From the NCBI GenBank assembly GCA_963821715.1, contig CAWGET010000008.1:62001-126000 (forward strand): 64,000 nucleotides of DNA, read 5' to 3'. The translations under genes and the position numbers were made by a program. Positions within the stretch are counted from its first letter, which is position 1, and the number at the start of each line of letters is the position of its first letter. The notes below the pieces were generated by a model. That model was not told the origin of the DNA. It saw nothing but the letters and a program-made list of their open reading frames with translations, and searched no databases. Source of the stretch: CAWGET01 sp963821715 (lineage in GTDB: Bacteria; Bacteroidota; Ignavibacteria; Ignavibacteriales; Melioribacteraceae). Of the stretch, positions 18,773 to 28,499 are shown piece by piece.

Positions 18773-19963
18773 ATGAAAAATAAAGCAAGTTTAAGTGTTA
18801 TCTTTTTAACAGTTTTTATCGATCTAATGGGATTCGGGATTCTTATTCCGCTTCTTCCTACTTTCGCGAGTAAAGCCCTAGACGTATCTGATTTCGGAAT
18901 CGGTATAATAATAGCTGTTTATTCTTTAGTACAATTTTTAACAAGTCCGCTGCTGGGAAGAGTTTCCGACAGAATTGGACGGCGTCCGATTTTATTAGTT
19001 ACTCTCTTGCTTACAGCCGGTTCCTATGTTCTTTTCAGTTATTCGAATACTTTTTTCCTCTTGCTATTATCCAGAATGATCGCCGGACTGGGAGGAAGCA
19101 ATATTGGCGTAGCTCAGGCTTATATTGCCGATATAACGACTAAACATGATAGATCGAAGGGAATGGGAATAATAGGCGCGGCATTTGGATTAGGCTTCGT
19201 CTTTGGTCCATTCATTGGAGGGTTATTATCCGGGTACGGATACGCTGTAGCGGGTTTTGCCAGCGCCGGATTTTCGCTTCTTGCCTTTATCTTTGCTTTT
19301 TTCTCTCTTCCGGAATCCTTAAAAGAAAAGAAAAATGAAGAGAAATTTAATTATAAGCTTTTCGAATTCAAATTTGTAAGAGAGGTTCTGGCATATCCTA
19401 ACCTCGGAATGCTCGTCCTCCTCTTTTTTGTTATCGTGTTTTCAATCGCAAATATTTACGGTACTTTTGCGCTCTTAGGATTTAAGGAATATGGATTTAC
19501 AGATAGGCAAAACGGCTATCTGTTCGGCATCATCGGATTAGTGGGAGCGATAGTGCAGGGCGGTTTAATACGATATCTCGCCAAATATTTTTCCGATAAA
19601 ATGCTGGTGATGGCGGGATTATTTTTTATGTCGATTGGATTGGGAATGCTGCCGTACGGAGGAAACTTTCTGGGGCTTGCGATTGTAGCAACTGTTCTGG
19701 CTTTTGGTACGGGAATACTACAGCCCACAATATTAAGTCTTGTATCAAAATATGCTCCCGATGAAAATCAGGGAGCCGTTCTCGGTTTGAATCAGTCGCT
19801 TTCTTCTCTTGCGAGGGTTTTAGGTCCCTTATGGGGCGGATTTGCATTCGATTTTTTGGGATATCAATTCCCGTTTTTAACCGGAGCGGCATTTACTTTT
19901 TTGGCATTAATTTTTATTATTTATAATTTGAAAATAAAACAACTGAAAGAAGCGTCTAATTAA
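18773..19963 (+). CDS. MFS drug-efflux-type transporter (TetA-like)
   Basis: 396 aa with 12 hydrophobic segments. Motif A of the major facilitator superfamily is present as LLGRVSDRIGRRP (residues ~62-74). Motif C-like glycines follow in GAAFGLGFVFGPFIGG. The closest general type is the TetA/multidrug proton antiporter group; the substrate cannot be read from sequence. Its stop directly abuts the start of the dus gene, so the two are co-transcribed. Confidence 0.85.
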   Translation: MKNKASLSVIFLTVFIDLMGFGILIPLLPTFASKALDVSDFGIGIIIAVYSLVQFLTSPLLGRVSDRIGRRPILLVTLLLTAGSYVLFSYSNTFFLLLLSRMIAGLGGSNIGVAQAYIADITTKHDRSKGMGIIGAAFGLGFVFGPFIGGLLSGYGYAVAGFASAGFSLLAFIFAFFSLPESLKEKKNEEKFNYKLFEFKFVREVLAYPNLGMLVLLFFVIVFSIANIYGTFALLGFKEYGFTDRQNGYLFGIIGLVGAIVQGGLIRYLAKYFSDKMLVMAGLFFMSIGLGMLPYGGNFLGLAIVATVLAFGTGILQPTILSLVSKYAPDENQGAVLGLNQSLSSLARVLGPLWGGFAFDFLGYQFPFLTGAAFTFLALIFIIYNLKIKQLKEASN

Positions 19964-20965
19964 ATGTTTAATGTAGGAAAAATAAATATAGATAAAGCTC
20001 TTCTGCTTGCACCGATGGAGGAAATAACGGGAATCGGATTCCGTAAACTTTCCAAAGAGATGGGAGCCGACGTAGTATATACGGAATTTGTAAATTCCGA
20101 AGGTCTAATCCGGGATAATGAAAAAACGCACAAAAAGCTGGAAATAACCGACGAGGAGCGGCCGGTCGGAATTCAAATATATGGTCACAATCTTGAATCG
20201 ATGGTGGAAGCGGCGAAAATTGCCGAATCGAAAAATCCGGAAATCATAGATATTAATGCGGGTTGCTGGGTAAAAAAAGTGGCAAACCGCGGAGCGGGAG
20301 CAGGCTTATTAAAAGATCCGCCATATCTACAAAAAATAGTGGAAGAGATTGTCAAAGCCGTTAAAATACCGGTAACCGTAAAAACCAGAATAGGCTGGGA
20401 CCGCGATAATATTCATATTCTAGATATTTCAAAACGTTTGGAAGACGTGGGAACTCAGGCGCTGACTATACATTGCCGAACTCGTCAGCAGGGACATTCG
20501 GGGGATGCTGAATGGGATTGGATTCCACGGATAAAAGAGGTTGTAGATATTCCTGTCGCCCTTAATGGTGGAGTGTTCACAGCTCAGGATGTAAAAAGAG
20601 CATTCGATGAAACGGGAGCAGATGCCGTAATGATAGCGAGGGGAGCGATAAACTATCCTTGGATTTTTTCCGAGGCAAAAGAACTTATGGAGCACGGGAG
20701 CATCACAGAACCGAAGATGGAGGAAAAGATATTTATGGCTCTTAAGCACCTCAAGTACGATATACCAACAAAAGGGGAACGTCGCTCAGTGTTACAGTTC
20801 AGGAAATTCTATTCAGCATACCTTAAAGGCTTTTACAATGCTTCCAAGGTGAGAGCTGAACTTATGGAATATTTAACGTATTCGGAAGTGGAAGAAAAAT
20901 TACTTACTTATCTTCAAGAACTTAAAGATTACGATGAATTAGAACAGACGAGAAATGCCTCTTAA
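19964..20965 (+). CDS. tRNA-dihydrouridine synthase
   Basis: FMN-dependent enzyme reducing uridines in tRNA D-loops, 333 aa. The TIM-barrel motifs are clear: LAPMEEITGIGFR near the start, the catalytic cysteine in NAGCWVKKVANRGAGAGLL, KTRIGWD, HCRTRQQG and MIARGAINYPW. It is in the DusB-like size range. The ATG immediately follows the MFS stop, and the end overlaps the next gene by 11 nt. Confidence 0.93.
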   Translation: MFNVGKINIDKALLLAPMEEITGIGFRKLSKEMGADVVYTEFVNSEGLIRDNEKTHKKLEITDEERPVGIQIYGHNLESMVEAAKIAESKNPEIIDINAGCWVKKVANRGAGAGLLKDPPYLQKIVEEIVKAVKIPVTVKTRIGWDRDNIHILDISKRLEDVGTQALTIHCRTRQQGHSGDAEWDWIPRIKEVVDIPVALNGGVFTAQDVKRAFDETGADAVMIARGAINYPWIFSEAKELMEHGSITEPKMEEKIFMALKHLKYDIPTKGERRSVLQFRKFYSAYLKGFYNASKVRAELMEYLTYSEVEEKLLTYLQELKDYDELEQTRNAS

Positions 20966-22617
20966 AAGCAACATAATAACTTTACTTGAGGAATTAGCCG
21001 GATATATGGAATTAAACGGCGAGAATAAGTTCAAAGTTCGAGCTTATAGAAATGCGGCAGATGCTTTAAAAGAACTAGATGAAGATATAGAAGAGTTGAT
21101 TAAAGAAGATAGATTAAAGAATGTGAAAGGTATAGGAAAGGGAATCTTAGGCGTTATAAACGAATATACCGAAAATGGAAACAGCCTTTATCTCGAAGAG
21201 TTGCAGAATAATATTCCTCCTGGTCTTTTACAGGTAATGCATGTAAAAGGTGTGGGAGCACAAAAAGCTAAATTATTATTTGAAGAACTGCAAGTTTCGG
21301 ATCTCGACTCATTAGAAACAGCCTGCCGCAATAATTCGATTGCAACCTTAAAAGGTTTTGGCGAGAAAAGTCAGACAAAAATTCTTAACGACCTCGAAAG
21401 AATAAAAAGAAATTTTGGATATCATCTGCTTCATAAGAGCTTAGCAAAATCTGAAGCAATACTAGCTAACTTATTGAATAATAAGTATGTTATCGTCGGT
21501 GAGTTAACAGGAGAACTACGTAGAAAAAAGGAAGTGATTTCTAGGTTAGAATTTCTCCTGCTAGTTTCGGATAAAGATAAATTTACGCATTTTTTGACTG
21601 ATAAATATATAGTAATTGAATCTTCCAATCTTAAAACAATTTCAAAATATATAATTGATGATGAATCCGGTTACGAGATAATTTTCTATTTAATTGATGA
21701 TAAAGAGAAATATGAGGAAGCATTGTTCGAGACTACCGGATCGGATGAATTCTTAAAAAGTTATTATACTCATCATCAGAAGAAAGATATCAAGGAAAAA
21801 AAGGGAGCAGGTTTTATCATTCCCGAAATGCGGGAGCAAGAATATTATGGCGCTCCGGAAATATTAAGAAAAAACAGCGATCTCGAGTCGGAAAAATTAA
21901 AAGGGATGCTCCATTTCCATACTACTTTTTCCGACGGTTTAAGTTCACCCGAAGAGATGGTTAAAGCCGGCACAGAAAAAGGATACAAATATTTTGCCAT
22001 TTGTGATCACAGCAAGGCGGCTTTTTACGCAAAAGGTTTAAAAGAAGAGCGTGTTATTGAGCAGAGGGAAGTTATCGATCAATTAAATAAAGATTTGGGA
22101 ATAACTATTTTTCACGGTATCGAATGTGATATTCTCTCCGACGGAAAGCTCGATTATGATGATGATTTTCTGAATAATTTTGACTTTGTGGTTGCTTCAA
22201 TTCATTCACTTTTTAGTCAATCCGAATCCGAAATGACCACAAGAATAATTAAAGCCATCGAAAATCTTAATACGGATGTACTTGCTCATCCGACAGGAAG
22301 ATTACTTTTATCGCGCGACGGATACAAAGTTAAATGTTGAGAAGGCGCTGCAAGCCTGCGCTGAAAACGATGTTGCTGTTGAAATAAACGCAAACCCACA
22401 TCGTCTGGATCTCGATTGGCGGAATCTTTACCGAGCGAGAGAATTAGGCTGCAAAATATCTATCAACGCGGACGCGCATTCAACCCACGAGATTGATAAC
22501 ACAATTTACGGCGTTATGATGGCGCGAAAGGGAGGAGTTCAATCATCCGAAGTAATAAATTGTTATGATTTACCCGCATTCAAAAAATTTATAAACAGGA
22601 AGAAAAAAAGAATTTAG
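20955..22617 (+). CDS. polX: PolX-like DNA polymerase X/PHP phosphoesterase, frameshifted, polymerase site degenerate
   Basis: Order: helix-hairpin-helix domains (KNVKGIGKGI, MHVKGVGAQKA, ATLKGFGEKS), nucleotidyltransferase, PHP. The PHP metal ligands are kept: LHFHTTFSDG, CDHSKAA, GIECDIL, ASIHS, LAHPTGR and, after the break, NADAHST. The polymerase site is not. Where PolX has GSLRR...GDLDLL, this has GELRR...SRLEFL, losing the serine and the first catalytic aspartate. The frame ends early at a TGA near 22340; removing one A of the AAA at 22332-22334 joins it to the remaining ~93 residues, giving ~553 aa. It may be a PHP phosphodiesterase/exonuclease rather than a polymerase. It overlaps dus by 11 nt. 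Confidence 0.85.
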
Positions 22618-22624
22618 GAGATCA

Positions 22625-23149
22625 ATGGAACTAAACAGATTTATCCGGAGCGTACCCGATTATCCGATTGAAGGAATTGTATTCAAAGATATTACGACTT
22701 TATTGAAAGAACCGGAAGCTTTTAAATCCGCGTTAGATGAATTATACGAATTGGCAAAAGGAAAAGGAATTACAAAAGTTGTCGGAATTGAATCGCGCGG
22801 ATTTATTTTCGGCGGAGCGCTTGCCGACAGGCTCGGAGCCGGATTTGTTCCGATACGCAAACCGGGCAAACTCCCTTATGAAAAATTTAAGGAAGAATAC
22901 GTTTTAGAATACGGCATGGATTCTATTGAAATTCATTCGGACGCGATTAATCCCGGCGATAAAGTTCTGCTCCACGACGATCTTCTGGCAACCGGTGGAA
23001 CAATGGCTGCAGCTGCAAAACTGATGAAAAAATTTAATGCAGAAGTTGAGCAGATTTCTTTTTTAATTGAATTGACTTTTTTAAACGGAAGGGAAAAATT
23101 AAAAGAATTTGAAGTGGAATCTTTAATTCAATATGATAAAGAAAATTAA
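22625..23149 (+). CDS. apt: Adenine phosphoribosyltransferase
   Basis: Purine salvage enzyme converting adenine and PRPP to AMP, 174 aa. The PRPP-binding loop LLHDDLLATGGTM (residues ~118-130), the flexible-loop region GKLPYEKFKEEY and the N-terminal SVPDYPIEGIVFKDIT are typical of Apt. The ATG has GGAGATCA upstream. It follows the polX-like gene by 7 nt and is probably its operon partner. Confidence 0.95.
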   Translation: MELNRFIRSVPDYPIEGIVFKDITTLLKEPEAFKSALDELYELAKGKGITKVVGIESRGFIFGGALADRLGAGFVPIRKPGKLPYEKFKEEYVLEYGMDSIEIHSDAINPGDKVLLHDDLLATGGTMAAAAKLMKKFNAEVEQISFLIELTFLNGREKLKEFEVESLIQYDKEN

Positions 23150-23298
23150 AAACCTTTATTAAAAAGAGAATTGCACTAAACAATTATGCAAAAGAATTAC
23201 AAAAAGGAATTGAAGAAGATTTAAAAGAAATGAAAGCAGTCGCAATAATAAAGGAAGGAGATTTAGTCAATCTTTCCAATTTAACGGCGAAATTATAA
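23140..23298 (+). other. Possible small gene remnant between apt and rsmI
   Basis: An open frame of about 52 codons, ending at a TAA at 23296-23298, reads like protein (NNYAKELQKGIEEDLKEM...AIIKEGDLVN). It has no ATG near its beginning; the first in-frame ATG is at 23230. Its end overlaps the rsmI 3' end on the other strand. I recognise no family. It could be a decayed gene end or chance. Confidence 0.2.
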
Positions 23299-23950
23299 TT
23301 ACAAATTCGCCTTTAACTTTTTTCTCGTTTAAAATATCTAAGATATCCCGGGGATAACCGGACCAATATTCTTCGAACATTTTAGTCAACTCGCGACCTA
23401 TAAATAAAAATCGCTGCGGCATATGATCGTTCAGTTCATTTAATAATTTCTCTATTCTGTAAGGAGATTCATAAAGGACAATCGTTCTCGATTCTTCGGC
23501 TAAGGCTGCCAATTTTTTCTGCCGCCCTTTTTTCTGCGGAAGAAAACCTTCAAAAATAAATGAATCTGTTGGTAATCCGCTGATACTCAAAGTTGTAATT
23601 GCGGCGTTGGGTCCTGGAATTCCCGATACGATAATATCATTTTTATGGAGAGCGTTAATAAGCCTTGTGCCCGGATCGGAAATGCAGGGAGTTCCCGAAT
23701 CGGTGACCAGCACTCCGGAATCGCCGCTTCGTATTCTTTTTACAACATGATCGATTTTTTTTTCTTCTGTTCTCGCGTTAAAGGAAACAAGTTCATTTTT
23801 TATTTCGTAATGCGAAAGTATCCTTCCGGTTATCCGCGTATCTTCACAAAGGATAAAATCGGCTTCCTTCAATGTTTCTAAAGCACGAAGGGTAATATCT
23901 TTTAAATTACCAATTGGAGTTGCGACGACAAATAATTTTCCAGTTTCCAT
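23267..23950 (-). CDS. rsmI: 16S rRNA (cytidine-1402-2'-O)-methyltransferase
   Basis: SAM-dependent tetrapyrrole-methylase-fold enzyme modifying C1402 of 16S rRNA, 227 aa. Signature segments are VVATPIGNLKDITLRALETL at the N-terminus, CEDTR, LVTDSGTPCISDPG, GPNAAITTLSISGLP and LYESPYRI. It is slightly shorter than E. coli RsmI, lacking part of the C-terminal extension. It is transcribed alone, convergent with apt and divergent from the aldehyde dehydrogenase gene. Confidence 0.93.
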   Translation of the reverse strand: METGKLFVVATPIGNLKDITLRALETLKEADFILCEDTRITGRILSHYEIKNELVSFNARTEEKKIDHVVKRIRSGDSGVLVTDSGTPCISDPGTRLINALHKNDIIVSGIPGPNAAITTLSISGLPTDSFIFEGFLPQKKGRQKKLAALAEESRTIVLYESPYRIEKLLNELNDHMPQRFLFIGRELTKMFEEYWSGYPRDILDILNEKKVKGEFVIIISPLNWKD

Positions 23951-23965
23951 TTTTTAAAATGATTA

Positions 23966-23983
23966 CGGCTCCATCCGGAGCCG
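23966..23983 (-). other. Stem-loop in rsmI leader
   Basis: CGGCTCC-4 nt-GGAGCCG is a perfect 7-bp stem 16 nt upstream of the rsmI start. It has no T-run on either strand. It may be a 5' leader structure affecting rsmI expression. Confidence 0.35.
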
Positions 23984-24224
23984 CATCATGCAAGTAGTGT
24001 AACAAATATTGGTTTTTAAATACGCTTAAAAATAATAATAAGAATTCTTTTGTTCAACAATAAATTTATTCTTTCTTTATTGCCTTTAAAATTCAATTAT
24101 AATAAGTTAGTTTTCTTATAAATAAATAATTCTCCAATTGATTCAACATTAAAACATCAGAAATGACAAATCGCTTTAAAACTTCTATTTATTTTTATTT
24201 AACAATTCTATTAAAGGGGAGAGT

Positions 24225-25757
24225 ATGGATTTCCTAAAACAGCTAAAAATTGAAGACAAGAACTACGGTTCATCAACAGGACAAAACTGGAATGAGTCTA
24301 ACGATCAGGGTGAATTAAAAGTATCTTCACCAGTAGACGGTAAAACTATTGCTACGGTTTATCAGGCGTCCGCTGATGATTTTGACGGCATAATCTCGAA
24401 AGCCAATGAGGCGTTTAAAGTCTGGCGAAAAATTCCGGCGCCGCAAAGAGGAGAAATCGTTAGACAAATCGGTGTAAGATTAAGAGAATATAAAGAACCT
24501 CTTGGAAGATTAGTTTCGTATGAAATGGGAAAATCATTGCAGGAAGGTTTGGGCGAAGTTCAGGAAATGATTGACATTTGCGATTACGCGGTCGGGCAAT
24601 CCCGCCAGTTATATGGATTTACAATGGCTTCCGAGAGACCAAATCATAGAATGTATGATCAGTACCATCCGATCGGAATTGTAGGCGTAATTTCCGCATT
24701 TAATTTCCCGGTTGCTGTCTGGTCCTGGAATGCAATGCTGGCGGCAGTTTGCGGTGATGTTGTTTTATGGAAACCTTCTTCGAAAGTGCCTCTAACTGCA
24801 ATCGCATGCCAAAAAATTGTAGCTGAAGTATTAAAAGAAAATGATCTGCCGGAAGGAATTTTTAACCTTGTTATCGGTAGGGGTTCAACAATAGGCGAAC
24901 GGATGCTTAATGAAAAAAGTGTATCATTAGTTTCTGTTACCGGAAGCACAAGCGTTGGGAAACACGCCGCGGAAGTTATGGCAAAAAGATTCGGCAAAAC
25001 AATTTTGGAACTCGGCGGAAACAATGCGATAATCATTACTCCGGATGCAGACCTTAAAATGGCCGTTCCTTCAATTGTGTTCGGTGCAGTCGGAACCGCG
25101 GGACAAAGATGCACAACCACGAGAAGATTGATAATCCACGAAGAGATTTATGATAAAGTTAAAGACATTTTAGTTAAGGCTTACGGAAGCTTAAAAATTG
25201 GCGATCCGCTGGATGAAAAAAATCATGTCGGTCCGCTTATCGATAAAGCCGCTGTTGAAATGTTCAAGGAAGCATTAAACAAAATTGAAGAAGAAGGCGG
25301 AAAAGTAATCTATGGCGGAGAAGTTCTGGAAGGCGAAGGATATGAGTCCGGCTGTTACGTTATGCCAGCAATTGCAGAAGCTGAGAACAGTTATCATATT
25401 GTTCAGGAAGAAACATTTGCACCGATACTTTATTTGATTAAGTATAAAGGCGAAGTTGAGAACGCGATCGAGATTCAGAACGGAGTTGTGCAAGGATTAT
25501 CATCCTCGATATTTACAAACAATTTGAGGGAAGCCGAAGAATTTCTTTCAGCTTGGGGATCAGACTGCGGAATTGCCAATGTAAACATTGGGACTTCGGG
25601 CGCGGAAATAGGCGGCGCTTTCGGCGGTGAAAAAGAAACCGGCGGCGGACGCGAATCGGGCTCTGATGCATGGAAAGCTTATATGCGCCGGCAGACGAAT
25701 ACAATCAATTACGGAAAAGAATTACCCTTGGCTCAGGGTATTAAATTTGATATTTAA
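24225..25757 (+). CDS. Aldehyde dehydrogenase, ALDH7 (alpha-aminoadipate semialdehyde dehydrogenase)-like
   Basis: NAD-dependent aldehyde dehydrogenase, 510 aa. Family motifs: FNFPVAVWSWNAMLAAVCGD, the Rossmann segment VTGSTSVGKH, the glutamate region ILELGGNNAI and the catalytic cysteine in GTAGQRCTTTRRL. The C-terminal GGAFGGEKETGGGRESGSDAW is ALDH7A1/antiquitin-like. The two genes after it make alpha-aminoadipate semialdehyde from lysine via saccharopine, which supports that substrate. A GGGGAGAG ribosome site precedes the ATG, and the gene begins the lysine degradation operon. Confidence 0.93.
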   Translation: MDFLKQLKIEDKNYGSSTGQNWNESNDQGELKVSSPVDGKTIATVYQASADDFDGIISKANEAFKVWRKIPAPQRGEIVRQIGVRLREYKEPLGRLVSYEMGKSLQEGLGEVQEMIDICDYAVGQSRQLYGFTMASERPNHRMYDQYHPIGIVGVISAFNFPVAVWSWNAMLAAVCGDVVLWKPSSKVPLTAIACQKIVAEVLKENDLPEGIFNLVIGRGSTIGERMLNEKSVSLVSVTGSTSVGKHAAEVMAKRFGKTILELGGNNAIIITPDADLKMAVPSIVFGAVGTAGQRCTTTRRLIIHEEIYDKVKDILVKAYGSLKIGDPLDEKNHVGPLIDKAAVEMFKEALNKIEEEGGKVIYGGEVLEGEGYESGCYVMPAIAEAENSYHIVQEETFAPILYLIKYKGEVENAIEIQNGVVQGLSSSIFTNNLREAEEFLSAWGSDCGIANVNIGTSGAEIGGAFGGEKETGGGRESGSDAWKAYMRRQTNTINYGKELPLAQGIKFDI

Positions 25758-25783
25758 CATTCTGAAATTATAGGAATTCTTAT

Positions 25784-27079
25784 ATGAAATTATTGGGAAT
25801 TAGAAGAGAAGATAAAAATATTTGGGAAAAAAGAGTTCCGCTTATTCCTGAAGATGTAAAGGAACTGAAAGAGCGGTACGGAATTGAAACTGTTATTCAG
25901 CCGGATGATAACAGAGCTTATTCCGATAACGAATTTTTAGACGCCGGAGCGAGTGTTGATCCCGATATCAGCAAGTGTTCTCACATCATTGCGGTAAAAG
26001 AAATTCCGGTTAATCTAATCAATCCGGGAAAAGTCTATCTGTTTTTTTCGCATACAATTAAGGGGCAGGATTATAATATGCCCCTTCTTCAAAGAATTAT
26101 AGATTCAAAAAGCACTTTGATAGATTATGAATGTATTGCGGATGATAGCGGCAGAAGACTTGTATTCTTCGGAAGATTTGCCGGGCTCGCCGGAATGATT
26201 GATACGCTGAACGGCCTCGGCAGAAGACTTAAATCGCAGGGATTCAATACGCCGTTTATTCAAATTAAACCGGCTTTTGAATATGCAGACATCCATGACG
26301 CTAAGGAGCAAATCAAAGAAGCCGTTTCGGATATTGAAAAGGAAAATTTTCCCGAAGATATTCTTCCGCTTGTATTTGGGTTTGCCGGTTACGGGAATGT
26401 ATCGAAAGGCGCGCAGGAAATTTTTGATCTGATTCCTCATCAGCAGATTACTCCGGCGGAATTATTAAATTCGGAATTGGATAAAACCAAAATTTATAAA
26501 GTTATCTTCGAGGAAAAGGACCTCGTTGAACCAAAGGAATCGGGATCTGAGTTTGAACTTCAAGACTATTACAATTATCCGGAAAAATACAAATCCAAAT
26601 TTCAAAATTATCTTTCCAAACTTGATGTTCTTGTAAACGGAATATTTTGGAATGAAAATTATCCAAGGCTTCTTACAAAAGAATATCTTAAGGAAAATTT
26701 TGATAATGTGAAATTAGAGATCGTAACGGATATAAGCTGCGATATTAATGGATCGGTTGAGTTTACCGAAAAAGTTACCGAGCCGGACAACCCCGCCTTT
26801 GTTTATGATCCCGCAAGCAATAAAATAGAAGACGGATTTGAAGGGAAGGGAATTGTAAACATAGCAGTGGATAATTTCCCAGCTGAATTGCCGCGCGATT
26901 CCTCGAGGTCTTTTAGCGAATCGCTGAGACCTTTTATTAACAAAATTATGGCGGCAGATTATGAATTAAACTTTAATGATGTTAATCTTCCTTCCGAAAT
27001 TAAGCGGGCAGTGATTGTTTACAAAGGAGAATTGGCACCGGATTACAAATATCTTAAAGAATTTTTACCTAATCAATAA
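25784..27079 (+). CDS. Lysine-ketoglutarate reductase domain protein (saccharopine-forming)
   Basis: 431 aa, matching the N-terminal LKR half of the bifunctional eukaryotic AASS enzyme (alanine dehydrogenase/PNT N-terminal fold). Typical stretches are LGIRREDKNIWEKRVPLIP at the start, FFSHTIKGQDYNMPLL and FGRFAGLAGMIDTLNGLG. It condenses lysine with 2-oxoglutarate to saccharopine. It lies 26 nt after the semialdehyde dehydrogenase and 36 nt before the saccharopine dehydrogenase. Confidence 0.9.
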   Translation: MKLLGIRREDKNIWEKRVPLIPEDVKELKERYGIETVIQPDDNRAYSDNEFLDAGASVDPDISKCSHIIAVKEIPVNLINPGKVYLFFSHTIKGQDYNMPLLQRIIDSKSTLIDYECIADDSGRRLVFFGRFAGLAGMIDTLNGLGRRLKSQGFNTPFIQIKPAFEYADIHDAKEQIKEAVSDIEKENFPEDILPLVFGFAGYGNVSKGAQEIFDLIPHQQITPAELLNSELDKTKIYKVIFEEKDLVEPKESGSEFELQDYYNYPEKYKSKFQNYLSKLDVLVNGIFWNENYPRLLTKEYLKENFDNVKLEIVTDISCDINGSVEFTEKVTEPDNPAFVYDPASNKIEDGFEGKGIVNIAVDNFPAELPRDSSRSFSESLRPFINKIMAADYELNFNDVNLPSEIKRAVIVYKGELAPDYKYLKEFLPNQ

Positions 27080-27115
27080 AATCTAAATAATGAAAAAAAC
27101 ACGGAGTATCACCAA

Positions 27116-28441
27116 ATGAAAAAAGTACTTGTATTAGGCGCCGGATTAGTTACTCGACCGCTGGTAAAATATTTATTGGACCAGGAAAACGTAGAGGTGA
27201 TTGTTGCGAGCAGAACTGTAAGCAAAGCCGACGCTTTGATTGAAGGACATCCTAACGGGAAAAGTTTGGAATTAAATGTAAAAGATGATGCTAAATTGGA
27301 AGAACTTGTAAAGGACGCGGACGTTGCAATAAGTCTGCTCCCTTATACTTATCACGTTAAAGTTGCGGAACTGTGTTTGAAACACGACACTCATTTGGTA
27401 ACAACTTCCTACGTTAGTCCCGCAATGAAAGATTTGAACGAAAAAGCCAAAGAAAATGGTTTATTATTATTGAACGAAATCGGGTTGGATCCGGGCATCG
27501 ACCATATGTCCGCCATGAAAATTATTGATGAAGTTGAAGCAGAAGGCGGAAAAATAATTTCTTTTGAATCCTGCTGCGGCGGACTTCCGGCGCCTGAGGC
27601 AAATGATAATCCGCTCGGCTATAAATTTAGCTGGAGCCCGCGCGGTGTTGTAATGGCGGGAAGAAATTCTGCTCAGTATCTAAAAGACGGTGATAAAGTT
27701 GAAATAGAAGGAAAAAATTTATTTGATAATCACTGGCAAAAGGATGTTGATGTACTTGGCAAACTCGAAGTATATCCTAACCGCGATTCTGTTATGTATC
27801 AGGATTTATACGGATTAGATGACGCAGCCACAGTATTCAGAGGAACTTTCAGAAACCCTGGTTGGAGCGAAACACTTTACAAAATTTCCAATATGGGATG
27901 GCTCGACGATACGGAAAGACCTGAGCTGAAAGATAAAACTTTTGCAGAAGTTACTGCCAAGTTGATCGGCGCCGATAACGCTGAGAATATCAAAGAAAAA
28001 GTTGCGAAAAAAATCGGTGTTGATACCAACTCTCCTGTAATCGAAAAGATGGAATGGCTTGGATTGCTGAGCGATGAAAAGGCAAATGCAGAGCCGCCGA
28101 CTTATCTTGACGTACTTGCAAACAGGATGCTTGAGAAAATGCCTTATAAAGAAGGTGAACGCGATATGATCGTTCTGCAGCACGATTTTATTATCGAAAA
28201 TAAAGACGGCGAAAAAGAACGAGTTATATCTCTGCTGATCGATTACGGTATTCCGGAAGGAGACAGCGCAATGGCAAGAACAGTAAGTCTTCCTGCCGCC
28301 ATCGCAACAAAGTTAATGCTGGAAGGAAAGATTAATCTTACAGGCGTTCATATTCCTAATATGAAAGAAATATATGAACCGGTTTTAGCCGAGCTTGAAA
28401 AAATGAATATCAAATTTGTTGATAGAAGAGAAAAAATATAG
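27116..28441 (+). CDS. Saccharopine dehydrogenase (glutamate-forming)
   Basis: 441 aa, the SDH half of the AASS pathway, which oxidises saccharopine to glutamate and alpha-aminoadipate semialdehyde. The N-terminal Rossmann motif is VLVLGAGLVTRPLVKYL. The segments NEIGLDPGIDHMSAMKIID and SCCGGLPAPEANDNPLGYKF are diagnostic of LYS9-type saccharopine dehydrogenases. With the two preceding genes it completes lysine to alpha-aminoadipate. Confidence 0.94.
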   Translation: MKKVLVLGAGLVTRPLVKYLLDQENVEVIVASRTVSKADALIEGHPNGKSLELNVKDDAKLEELVKDADVAISLLPYTYHVKVAELCLKHDTHLVTTSYVSPAMKDLNEKAKENGLLLLNEIGLDPGIDHMSAMKIIDEVEAEGGKIISFESCCGGLPAPEANDNPLGYKFSWSPRGVVMAGRNSAQYLKDGDKVEIEGKNLFDNHWQKDVDVLGKLEVYPNRDSVMYQDLYGLDDAATVFRGTFRNPGWSETLYKISNMGWLDDTERPELKDKTFAEVTAKLIGADNAENIKEKVAKKIGVDTNSPVIEKMEWLGLLSDEKANAEPPTYLDVLANRMLEKMPYKEGERDMIVLQHDFIIENKDGEKERVISLLIDYGIPEGDSAMARTVSLPAAIATKLMLEGKINLTGVHIPNMKEIYEPVLAELEKMNIKFVDRREKI

Positions 28442-28454
28442 TTGAATTATTCAT

Positions 28455-28489
28455 CGTCCCGGAAGTATATTCTTTTTTCTTTCGGGACG
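28455..28489 (+). terminator. Terminator-like hairpin after the lysine operon
   Basis: CGTCCCGGAAG (28455-28465) pairs with CTTTCGGGACG (28479-28489), an 11-bp stem with one G-T pair and a T-rich loop. It lies 13 nt after the saccharopine dehydrogenase stop and just before the next gene's start. The trailing sequence is only moderately T-rich. Confidence 0.6.
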
Positions 28490-28499
28490 GATTTGTATT

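Noticed and set aside
23951..24224. Lysine riboswitch ahead of the lysine degradation operon
   Set aside because: The gap is AT-rich with no helix pattern of the L-box; only the rsmI-side hairpin is visible.
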